From Granulosicoccus sp045106195 (lineage in GTDB: Bacteria; Pseudomonadota; Gammaproteobacteria; Granulosicoccales; Granulosicoccaceae), in the NCBI GenBank assembly GCA_045106195.1, contig JBGCEH010000008.1, positions 42,505-106,504 on the forward strand: a stretch of DNA of 64,000 nt, given 5' to 3'. How positions within the stretch are numbered: the first letter of the stretch is position 1; each line of letters opens with the position of its first letter. Below the pieces are notes generated by a model. That model did not search any database. It saw nothing but the letters and a program-made list of their open reading frames with translations, and had not been told where the DNA came from. Below, piece after piece: positions 44,939 through 52,477 of the stretch. A program made the translations under genes and the position numbers.

Positions 44939-45664
44939 AAATTGGCTAGGCGAATACTGCTCTAAAAACACGATCAATCAGTTACATGCAACTCGGATTC
45001 TTTTGCTGGATATTGAACGAACTGAACAAAGCTATAGCTCACACCAACAATCGACCGACAATACAAAGGGCCGAGTGCTACTGACTGATAGCTTGTAAGC
45101 AAAGGGCGATCCACCGCAAATCACCGCAGACCCAGTTAACACTCACGACAAGCTCTAACGGGATGATTTAATCAAATTGTATGAGCTGGTTAACATTTTT
45201 GTAGCTCGCTGGCTGCATAACGTAAAACGGCAAAAAGGGCTCTGCAAATCCGAAGCTTCAAACAACTGACCCTGTGAACTTTGCAACGGCTACGTCGGAC
45301 TCAACCCCCCCGACACGCAGTGCTCGTATCAGCGCCTGTGCAGAACCATTACGTATTTAACGTCATTTAATTGACGGTCAAAGGGTGGTTTCTGACCGCC
45401 CAATCTCAGTGACACATGGCGCTGTGATAGATGACGTAGGCACATTACGTCCATCATTACGATCCACGCAAGATACCCATGATTTTGATATTGTCAGTAC
45501 GATCTGAGTCCACAGGATTAGCATGCATCGCAACCTTTATCCACTCAGATGTATTTCTATCAACAGGCACACCCATAGAATGTCATTCGTCGTAAAGTAA
45601 CCTGTACTTGTCATGTACCTCAATACCTTCACTCCTTATTCACGAGAAACGGACTACGAGCAAT
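44939..45664. other. Long intergenic region between divergent genes
   Basis: About 725 bases with no convincing gene. It must hold the promoters of the adaptor gene (-) and of the sugar importer (+). A hairpin GGGTGGT/ACCGCCC (one G-T wobble) at 45383-45401 overlaps a second possible pairing CGGTCA/TGACCG at 45375-45398. I do not recognise a riboswitch or a regulator operator. Confidence 0.45.
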
Positions 45665-46642
45665 ATGAGCAAACTACCCGAAACCCTCTCTGAAAACGCC
45701 ACTAAACAGACAATCACCAAGTGGTCTGCTGCAACAGCGCTACTAGCCAGTGCGGCATTGACTTCAGCAGGCGCAATTGCGCAAAGCGCTGACAAGACAT
45801 TCGCTCTTGTACAGATAAATCAACAAGCGCTATTTTTCAACCAAATGAATGAAGGCGCTCAACAGGCAGCCGATGCAGCAGGTGCCGAGTTAGTGATATT
45901 CAACGCTAACAATGATTCTGCGGCACAGAACAACGCTATTGAAACTTACGTAACCGAAGGTGTCGACGGCCTGATCGTCGTTGCTATCGACGTCAACGGC
46001 ATTATGCCAGCGGTAGAACAAGCAGATGCAGCCGGGATTCCTGTCGTCGCCGTCGACGCCATACTGCCTGACGATGGACCACAGAAGGCGCAGATCGGTG
46101 TGGACAACGCACAGGCAGGTGCGGATATGGCAGCTTACGTGAACGATTTTGCCGCCAATATGGAGGGCAGCCTGCAATTGGGTGTTGTTGGTGCCTTGAA
46201 CAGCTTCATTCAGAACGTGCGCAAAGATGGCTTTGTCGATGCGTTGGAAAAAGTAGACGTTGTAGCAACTGTTGATGGTCAGAACGTTCAGGACATTGCC
46301 CTCTCAGCGGCAGAGAACCTCATGACGGCTAATCCTGGCATGAATGCCATTTACGCAACCGGGGAGCCCGCTCTGCTAGGTGCAATCGCAGCCGTCGAAA
46401 GCCAGGGACGTCAGGCCGATGTTACCGTGTTCGGCTGGGATCTGACTTCTCAAGCCATAGACGGTATTGATTCGGGCTATGTGGAAGCCGTGATACAGCA
46501 GAGCCCATCGGGTATGGGAGCAGCCGCTGTTGACGCTCTTGCGGCATTGACGTCTGGTGGCGATGTTGATATGCAAATCGATGTGCCAATCACGATCGTG
46601 ACCCAAGCCAATGTGGACGAATTCCGAGACACCTTCAAGTAG
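45665..46642 (+). CDS. Periplasmic sugar-binding protein, RbsB type
   Basis: 325-aa binding protein of the type I periplasmic fold. ATG 45665 is chosen; the frame from 45608 lacks a signal start. The leader is long, with a hydrophobic core at about 22-38 ending ASAQ-like (TSAGAIAQSA). The mature protein begins KTFALVQINQQALFFNQMNEGAQQAADAAGAELVIFNANND, an RbsB/ALsB-type pattern, and contains EGVDGLIVVAIDVNGIMPAVEQADAAGIPVVAVDA. Such proteins bind ribose, other pentoses, polyols or autoinducer-2. It opens the operon with a single-domain ATPase, permease and two hydrolase-like genes. Confidence 0.9.
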   Translation: MSKLPETLSENATKQTITKWSAATALLASAALTSAGAIAQSADKTFALVQINQQALFFNQMNEGAQQAADAAGAELVIFNANNDSAAQNNAIETYVTEGVDGLIVVAIDVNGIMPAVEQADAAGIPVVAVDAILPDDGPQKAQIGVDNAQAGADMAAYVNDFAANMEGSLQLGVVGALNSFIQNVRKDGFVDALEKVDVVATVDGQNVQDIALSAAENLMTANPGMNAIYATGEPALLGAIAAVESQGRQADVTVFGWDLTSQAIDGIDSGYVEAVIQQSPSGMGAAAVDALAALTSGGDVDMQIDVPITIVTQANVDEFRDTFK

Positions 46643-46690
46643 TAGTCAGTGACACCTTGCGACGTGCTCTCAGATTCCCGCGGTAGCTCA

Positions 46691-47470
46691 ATGAGTGACC
46701 ATAGCCGTGAGCTACCGCTAATAGCACTTGAGGGTATTCGCAAGCGTTTTGGTTCAATCAACGCCTTGCGAGGTGTTGACCTTGAACTGATGCGTGGGGA
46801 ATGCCTGGGGCTGGTGGGTGACAACGCCGCAGGTAAATCCACTCTGTCAAAGATAATTTCCGGCACGTATATTCCTGATGCAGGCGCTATTGAAATTGAT
46901 GGTGAACCAGTAGTATTCAAAGGACCTGCTGACGCACGAAAACGCCATATTGAAATGGTCTATCAGGATCTGTCGTTATGCGATCATGTCGATGTTGCGG
47001 GAAATCTGTTTTTGGGTCGTGAGCTAGTCAAGGGCTTGTTTCTCGACAAGCCGCGCATGATAGCCGAAGCGCGCACTATGCTAGAAGCGTTGGAGATTCG
47101 AATTCCCCGCTTGAGCGCGAAGGTTGCCCAGTTATCAGGTGGCCAACGACAGGCCATAGCCATTGCAAGAGCCGCCTCATTCGACCCCAGAGTCTTGATC
47201 ATGGATGAACCCACCTCGGCGCTTGCGGTAGCTGAAGTTGAAGCGGTTCTGGAGCTTATAAACCGTGTCAAGGCTCGCGGGGTATCCGTCATACTCATCA
47301 CGCACAGGCTTCAGGATCTATTCCGGGTCTGTGACCGGATTGCCGTGATGTATGAGGGGACAAAGGTTGCAGAACGTCGCGTAGCCAGTACCCACCTTGA
47401 AGAGCTTGTCAGGCTTATTGTTGGTGACACCGGACTGCACACTAATGTAGTCAAAAAAACAGAAGCATGA
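46691..47470 (+). CDS. Sugar ABC transporter ATP-binding protein, single domain
   Basis: 259 aa from ATG 46691 (an in-frame GTG at 46649 is also possible). Walker A GDNAAGKST (about 44-52), Q-loop MVYQDLSLCDHVDVAGNLFLGREL, signature LSGGQRQAIAIARA, Walker B VLIMDEPTSALAV and H-loop ITHRLQ are present. RbsA-type ATPases usually carry two fused domains of about 500 aa. This one has only the N-terminal type and should act as a homodimer, as in the FrcA-like subgroup. It overlaps the permease gene by four bases. Confidence 0.9.
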   Translation: MSDHSRELPLIALEGIRKRFGSINALRGVDLELMRGECLGLVGDNAAGKSTLSKIISGTYIPDAGAIEIDGEPVVFKGPADARKRHIEMVYQDLSLCDHVDVAGNLFLGRELVKGLFLDKPRMIAEARTMLEALEIRIPRLSAKVAQLSGGQRQAIAIARAASFDPRVLIMDEPTSALAVAEVEAVLELINRVKARGVSVILITHRLQDLFRVCDRIAVMYEGTKVAERRVASTHLEELVRLIVGDTGLHTNVVKKTEA

Positions 47471-48456
47471 GTACGGTTTATACAGAACGCGAACAAGGTT
47501 CTCCTACCGCTGATTTTCTGGCAGAACACGCACAGGTTCTATCTATCGCCGTGTTTTTCTTTGCCTGCGTTGTGTTCTTCTCGATGATGACCACAACGTT
47601 CCTGTCTGTACCCAACTTGCTTAACGTAGTCCGACAAGCAGCTCCCATCCTCGTTGTGGCCACCGCCATGACTTTGGTCATCATTACGGCAGGTATTGAT
47701 CTGTCGGTAGGTTCTTTGGTTGCGTTAGTTAATGCGGTGGCAGCCATCGCAATTGCTGCAGGCTATCCCTGGCCATTAGTTGTTGTCGCAATGCTTGCGC
47801 TAGGGGGTTTAATTGGATTGGCACAAGGCTGGTTTACAGCCTATCAGGCTATCCCTGCATTTATCGTCACGTTAGCCGGGCTCTCTATACTGCGCGGCAT
47901 TGCCTTGTATCTAACGCAGGGATATTCCATTCCGATAAAGGATGTACCAGGCTTTCTCTATCTGGGTCGTGGTGAGCTTTTCGGTATACCAGTTCCAGCA
48001 ATCATAGCGCTTGTCATTGTTGTTCTCGGATATACCGTACTCAGCCAAACCCGCTACGGTCGTCGTATTATCGCTGTTGGCTCCAACCCCGAAGCTGCAC
48101 GACGGGTCGGCATGCCTGCCCGTGGAATTACAGCCTCGGTTTATGCGATATCTGGAGTGGCTGCGGCAATTGCCGGACTTCTCTTTGCTGCAAGACTGGG
48201 TTCTGGCTCTTCTAATGCAGCGGTGGGATTCGAACTGCAAGTCATAGCCGCTGTCGTTCTGGGCGGCACATCGCTTATGGGTGGTAGGGGTTCAATGATC
48301 GGCACTCTTCTGGGCGCCATGACCATCGCTGTCATTGGTAATGGGCTCATTCTCATGCGCATATCGCCCTTCTTTACGCAGATAGTGACGGGCGCTATCA
48401 TTTTGATTGCCATCTGGCTCAATACGAGGCTCTTCGCCCGGAATGCAGGGTCATGA
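47467..48456 (+). CDS. Sugar ABC transporter permease, RbsC type
   Basis: 329-aa inner-membrane permease of the BPD_transp_2 family. The motif MTLVIITAGIDLSVGSLVALV (about 76-97), RYGRRIIAVGSNPEAARRVGM (about 198-218) and AAVVLGGTSLMGGRGSMIGTLLGA (about 260-283) are diagnostic. Its start overlaps the ATPase stop by four bases and its stop overlaps the next start, the phosphotriesterase-like gene, by four, so import and hydrolysis are cotranslated from one mRNA. Confidence 0.93.
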   Translation: MSTVYTEREQGSPTADFLAEHAQVLSIAVFFFACVVFFSMMTTTFLSVPNLLNVVRQAAPILVVATAMTLVIITAGIDLSVGSLVALVNAVAAIAIAAGYPWPLVVVAMLALGGLIGLAQGWFTAYQAIPAFIVTLAGLSILRGIALYLTQGYSIPIKDVPGFLYLGRGELFGIPVPAIIALVIVVLGYTVLSQTRYGRRIIAVGSNPEAARRVGMPARGITASVYAISGVAAAIAGLLFAARLGSGSSNAAVGFELQVIAAVVLGGTSLMGGRGSMIGTLLGAMTIAVIGNGLILMRISPFFTQIVTGAIILIAIWLNTRLFARNAGS

Positions 48457-49541
48457 ACACGCGAACAGGCCATGTCATGACAGTAACCGGAGAAATACCC
48501 GCAGCACAAATGGGCATCACCTTGATGCACGAACACATCCTTAACGACTGCAGCTGCTGGTGGAACCCACCGAAAGAGGCCCAGCGACGCTACCTGGCCG
48601 ACCTGCCAGTTAGCTTGCCCATCCTGTCCGAACTTCGACAAGACCCTTTCGTATGTAAGCATAATTTACGTCTTGACGATGAAACTCTGGCCACCTCGGA
48701 ACTTGGCATGTTCAAGGCTGCGGGTGGGTGCACAGTGATTGATCCAACGTGCCGGGGCATTGGCAGAAATCCAGAAGCGCTTGTGAGAATTTCATGCAAC
48801 ACCGGACTAAATATAGTGATGGGCTCAGGATATTATCTACAAAGCTCCCACCCACCCGAGCTTGCCTCCCTAAGCGCTGGCGCAGTTGCCGAACAAATCA
48901 TCTGCGAAGCAACTGATGGCATTGACATAACTTCGACGGAAGGAATATCGAACGTCAAGACGGGGCTCATTGGCGAAATTGGCGTGTCGTCTGAGTTTAC
49001 CCATGACGAGCGTAAATCGCTATCCGGTGCAGCCATGGCACAAGTACAGACGGATCTGCCACTGATGATCCACCTCCCTGCCTGGTTTCGTCTGGGTCAT
49101 GAGGTGCTCGATCTCGTTGAGAAAGAAGGCGTTGACCCTCACCGAGTCGTGCTGTGCCATATGAACCCTTCCCACAACGACATCGACTATCAGCAGTCAT
49201 TGGCTCAACGGGGTGCGTACATTGAATATGACATGATAGGCATGGACTACTTCTATGCCGATCAGCAGGTTCAATGCCCAAGTGATGATGAAGCGGCACG
49301 CGGTATTTTACAACTGATTGAAAGCGGCTTCCTCAATCAAATACTGTTGTCGCAGGACGTTTTTCTCAAAATGATGCTGACCCACTATGGCGGTAATGGA
49401 TATGCCTATGTACAGAATCATTTTTTGCCACGATTGAAACGTCATGGTCTGGATGACATTGCCCTGACGACCTTGATGCAACTCAATCCGAGAAGCGTTT
49501 TTGAACCAGAGAACACACATTCTGCAGGACAAACTCTATGA
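48453..49541 (+). CDS. Phosphotriesterase-family metal hydrolase
   Basis: 362-aa TIM-barrel amidohydrolase. The metal site is readable: His26 and His28 (LMHEHILND), a Glu in GLIGEIGVS where phosphotriesterase has a carboxylated Lys, His in MIHLPAW, His in VLCHMNPSHND, and an Asp in LSQDVFLKMML. A Glu bridge occurs in PHP-like and some lactonase-like members. These enzymes hydrolyse sugar lactones, lactone phosphates or phosphoesters, rarely organophosphates in nature. Being cotranslated with a sugar permease favours a sugar lactone or related intermediate. Four-base overlaps on both sides. Confidence 0.88.
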   Translation: MNTRTGHVMTVTGEIPAAQMGITLMHEHILNDCSCWWNPPKEAQRRYLADLPVSLPILSELRQDPFVCKHNLRLDDETLATSELGMFKAAGGCTVIDPTCRGIGRNPEALVRISCNTGLNIVMGSGYYLQSSHPPELASLSAGAVAEQIICEATDGIDITSTEGISNVKTGLIGEIGVSSEFTHDERKSLSGAAMAQVQTDLPLMIHLPAWFRLGHEVLDLVEKEGVDPHRVVLCHMNPSHNDIDYQQSLAQRGAYIEYDMIGMDYFYADQQVQCPSDDEAARGILQLIESGFLNQILLSQDVFLKMMLTHYGGNGYAYVQNHFLPRLKRHGLDDIALTTLMQLNPRSVFEPENTHSAGQTL

Positions 49542-50332
49542 GTCATTCTGACAAAAAACGGGTACTTCTGATCGGTGAAAGTTGGGTGAGCTCTGCTACC
49601 CACTACAAAGGGTTTGATCAATTCGGCAGTGTGACTTTCCACACCGGTGCTGATCCACTAGTCAATTGCCTCAAGAACAGCCCGTTTGAGATCACCTGGA
49701 TGAAAGCACACGAAGCCGTCGAGGAATTTCCCTTCGATAAAGACGGATTGGAACAATACGATGCCTTCATCCTGTCTGATATAGGTGCCAATTCTTTGTT
49801 ATTACCACCTGAGGTCTGGCTGCATTCGCGCACCGTTCCCAATCGGCTCAAACTGTTGAGACAAAGAATCGAAGACGGTGCAGGTTTACTGATGTGTGGT
49901 GGTTATTTTTCATTTCAGGGAATAGATGGCAAAGCGCGCTGGCGCAGAACACCGGTTGAAGACGCATTACCTGTCACTTGCCTGCCGTGGGACGATCGCG
50001 TGGAAATACCCGAGGGAACAACAGCTCAGGTGATACTCGATACGCACCCGATAGTTGCAGGACTCAACGACCCCTGGCCTTATATTCTGGGGATAAACGA
50101 AGTGGAGCTCCGTGAACGCGATGACGTAAAACTGATTGCAAAATTGCCCGATGACCAGGGCGGACATCCACTTCTGGCTGTCGGGCACTATGGCAAGGGA
50201 AGAAGCGTGGTCTGGACTTCAGACATTGGACCACACTGGTTGTCCCCTGCTTTCTGCGAATGGTCGGGATACAAGACGCTGTGGACCAACGTGCTAACCT
50301 GGCTTACGCAGCAGGACGAGCCAGCAGGATAA
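49538..50332 (+). CDS. GATase1-like protein (PF07090-type)
   Basis: 264-aa cytoplasmic protein with a flavodoxin-like/class I glutamine amidotransferase-like core. The start RVLLIGESWVSSATHYKGFDQFGSVTFHTG and the middle segment GAGLLMCGGYFSFQGIDGKARWRRTPVEDALPV match the putative glutamine amidotransferase family PF07090. The Cys in LLMCGGYFSF occupies the place of the usual nucleophile elbow. A later His/Trp-rich segment (SVVWTSDIGPHWLSP) is also typical. No glutaminase activity is proven for the family. It is the last gene of the plus-strand operon, and PfkB converges on it 21 bases beyond. Confidence 0.82.
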   Translation: MSHSDKKRVLLIGESWVSSATHYKGFDQFGSVTFHTGADPLVNCLKNSPFEITWMKAHEAVEEFPFDKDGLEQYDAFILSDIGANSLLLPPEVWLHSRTVPNRLKLLRQRIEDGAGLLMCGGYFSFQGIDGKARWRRTPVEDALPVTCLPWDDRVEIPEGTTAQVILDTHPIVAGLNDPWPYILGINEVELRERDDVKLIAKLPDDQGGHPLLAVGHYGKGRSVVWTSDIGPHWLSPAFCEWSGYKTLWTNVLTWLTQQDEPAG

Positions 50333-50353
50333 AACGCGTCCGCAGGTGCACAA

Positions 50354-51277
50354 TCAGTCAGACAAAAGGGCTGAAAGATGTCTGGCCGATGGAAAAGCCC
50401 TGTGAGCACCGTGTGCGCCAATTGTAATAGCCGCAGCGCTTGCGGCATGCATCAGTGCGATAGTATCAAGCGGCACGCCACGCAATCCTGCCGACGCGAT
50501 TGCAACAGCGAGAAGCGTATCTCCCGCACCCGTGGTATCAACAACAGTTGCTGCGGCTGCAGATATGCTGGATATAAATGGGGCTTCGGCATCCGGATTG
50601 TTGTTATGCGCCATCAACACACCACGCTCACCACGTGTCAACACTACCTGTCCCGGGCCTCGCTTGAGCACATCGAGCACGGCCGCTTCCCCAGACAATC
50701 CCGTAAGCGCCACGCCCTCCTCATCATTGAAAAAGACAATATCCACCTGATTGACAAGCGCCTTCATCCAGGGTGCGTAAGGGGAAGGATTAAAGACGAC
50801 AGTCAACCCCAGGGTCCTGGCCAGTCTCACAGTGTTGACAGTCAGGGTTTCAGGCAGGTTACCCTGCATTATCAGCGTATCACCACACTTGAGCGACTCG
50901 ACGGCCCGTTTAACTCGTGAATAGTCGAGACTACCGGCAGCAGCTGTCGTGGTTACAATTGCGTTGCTGCCCTTTGTATCCACAAAAACTAACGACACAT
51001 CCGTTGACAGGGCGACAGACTTCTGCAAATCAAGAGACAGCGATTCCCGAGATAGTGCCTCACTTACAAATTTCCCGCGCTCATCACAGCCTATGGCCGC
51101 TGTTAGTTGCGTTGGCAAACCACACCGCGCCAGCACCGTTGCAACATTGGCACCTTTACCGCCAATATCTATCAGCTGAAGTTGTGCTGTCAAGGACTTA
51201 CCTACGGCTGGCAAGGAAGGTATTGCATACGTCTCATCAACCGTAGCGTTACCAACCACCAGCACACGATCAACCAT
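50354..51277 (-). CDS. PfkB-family carbohydrate kinase
   Basis: 307-aa ribokinase-like kinase. It starts MVDRVLVVGNATVDETYAIPSLPAVGKS and has the substrate motif DIGGKGANVATVLARCG (37-53) and the ATP/catalytic motif VVDTTGAGDTLLAVAIA with catalytic Asp253. GGAG lies ten bases before the ATG. Members phosphorylate ribose, fructose, tagatose 6-phosphate, adenosine or sugar acids; specificity cannot be told. It lies between the hydrolase operon and the BtpA-like gene, convergent to the first and divergent from the second, and most likely acts on the same imported sugar. Confidence 0.92.
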   Translation of the reverse strand: MVDRVLVVGNATVDETYAIPSLPAVGKSLTAQLQLIDIGGKGANVATVLARCGLPTQLTAAIGCDERGKFVSEALSRESLSLDLQKSVALSTDVSLVFVDTKGSNAIVTTTAAAGSLDYSRVKRAVESLKCGDTLIMQGNLPETLTVNTVRLARTLGLTVVFNPSPYAPWMKALVNQVDIVFFNDEEGVALTGLSGEAAVLDVLKRGPGQVVLTRGERGVLMAHNNNPDAEAPFISSISAAAATVVDTTGAGDTLLAVAIASAGLRGVPLDTIALMHAASAAAITIGAHGAHRAFPSARHLSALLSD

Positions 51278-51302
51278 TCAATTTATCTCCACACTGTCTA
51301 CC

Positions 51303-52130
51303 ATGCAATCTATCACCTCAAAACCCCGTGACCTTATCACTTCGATGTTTAATGGCAAAGCACTGATTGGTGTTGTTCACTGCCCTGCCTTTCCAGGATC
51401 TCCAAGATACAATGGTGCGAGTATCGAATCCATATACGATACCTGCAGGCGAGATGCCCAAGCCTATCTTGAAGGCGGCATGAACGGGCTCATCATAGAG
51501 AATCACGGTGACATCCCTTTTCTGAAACCGGACGACATTGGACCGGAAACAACCGGGTTTCTATCTGTCATCACTGATCGTATCGTTGGCGAAGTGGATT
51601 GTCCGGTTGGAATCAATGTTCTGGCAAACGCACCAATTCCCGCATTTGCGGTTGCGTGCGCGGCTGGCGCTTCATTTATCCGTGTCAACCAATGGGCCAA
51701 TGCGTACGTAGCCAATGAGGGCTTCATCGAGGGACGTGCCGCACAAGCACTGCGCTATCGTGCCAGCCTGCAATCCAACCAGATCAAAGTATTTACCGAC
51801 AGCCACGTCAAGCATGGTAGCCATGCGATCGTGGCAGATAGAACTATTGGTGAACTGACGCGTGACCTCGCATTCTTTGATGCCGATGCAGTCATCGCCA
51901 CTGGACAACGAACCGGCGATACGGCAACCATCGAGGAAATAGATGAAGTGGGAGCAGCCAGCAATCTACCCTTGCTGGTGGGTTCCGGTGTGACGCCAGA
52001 AAATATTGCCAACACTCTGGCGCGAGTCGACGGTGTCATTGTTGCCTCATGCCTGAAGCGAGAGGGTGACTGGTGGAATGAGGTGCAGCTTGAACGCGTA
52101 AAAACGCTGGTAAGTGCTGCTGGTCAATAA
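51303..52130 (+). CDS. BtpA/SgcQ-family TIM-barrel protein
   Basis: 275-aa protein. GKALIGVVHCPAFPGSPRYNGASIESIYDTCRRDAQAYLEGGMNGLIIENHGD is the BtpA/SgcQ signature, followed by GINVLANAPIPAFAVACAAGASFIRVNQWANAYVANEGFIEG and a C-terminal phosphate-binding-like GSGVTPENIANTLARVDGVIVAS. The fold is a TIM barrel resembling aldolases and epimerases. SgcQ sits in an E. coli sugar cluster and BtpA affects photosystem I in cyanobacteria; neither has a proven reaction. An aldolase or lyase step after the PfkB kinase is the plausible role. Only 25 bases separate it from the divergent kinase start, and no ribosome site is visible. Confidence 0.85.
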   Translation: MQSITSKPRDLITSMFNGKALIGVVHCPAFPGSPRYNGASIESIYDTCRRDAQAYLEGGMNGLIIENHGDIPFLKPDDIGPETTGFLSVITDRIVGEVDCPVGINVLANAPIPAFAVACAAGASFIRVNQWANAYVANEGFIEGRAAQALRYRASLQSNQIKVFTDSHVKHGSHAIVADRTIGELTRDLAFFDADAVIATGQRTGDTATIEEIDEVGAASNLPLLVGSGVTPENIANTLARVDGVIVASCLKREGDWWNEVQLERVKTLVSAAGQ

Positions 52131-52477
52131 ACACCAGTCCGTGAAAGTCCCTCTTCACTCATCGCAGCGATTGTTACCGCGTTTTTTCAAGGAAGTACTA
52201 TCTGTTGAATCTTGGCGCAGTGCGCGAAGACGAATGTATCATCCATGCCGGCATTCCCTGGCAAGTCATATCTTTGAGTATCACGACCGTACTGCGAAAT
52301 TCAGCGCTTGAAGTCGTGATTCGTCTACCGCTGGATGTGATGTCATCAAAGGTATCCCGACCCATTGTTCGTGATGAGATCTGGTTTCCAACAAACCGAA
52401 ATAACTATATTATCCTGCCCGACCAGACATTCAATAGGTTTCAAGGCTTTGCATCGGTATAATGAATCTGCATCCCC
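52131..52477 (+). pseudogene. Decayed fragment of an MscS-type channel gene
   Basis: Translation of 52199-52425 gives LLNLGAVREDECIIHAGIPW and then further sequence ending WFPTNRNNYIILPD. It aligns with about 74 residues of the intact channel encoded at 13306-15021 at roughly 60% identity by eye. Homology continues upstream from about 52153 in another frame (RLLPRFFKEV against FLPSYIREA), so there is a frameshift near 52195-52202. Sequence after ILPD loses similarity. No membrane part and no start remain. It fills the 347-base gap between the BtpA-like gene and mutA and explains why no intact gene is there. Confidence 0.8.

Noticed and set aside
45370..45402. Riboswitch or regulatory RNA in the leader of the ribose-type operon
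   Set aside because: Only one short hairpin with a competing pairing is visible; no conserved riboswitch core can be recognised and it lies about 260 bases before the start.
52114..52311. 65-codon frame as a small gene after the BtpA-like gene
   Set aside because: Its sequence is explained by the out-of-frame 5' part of the MscS relic.
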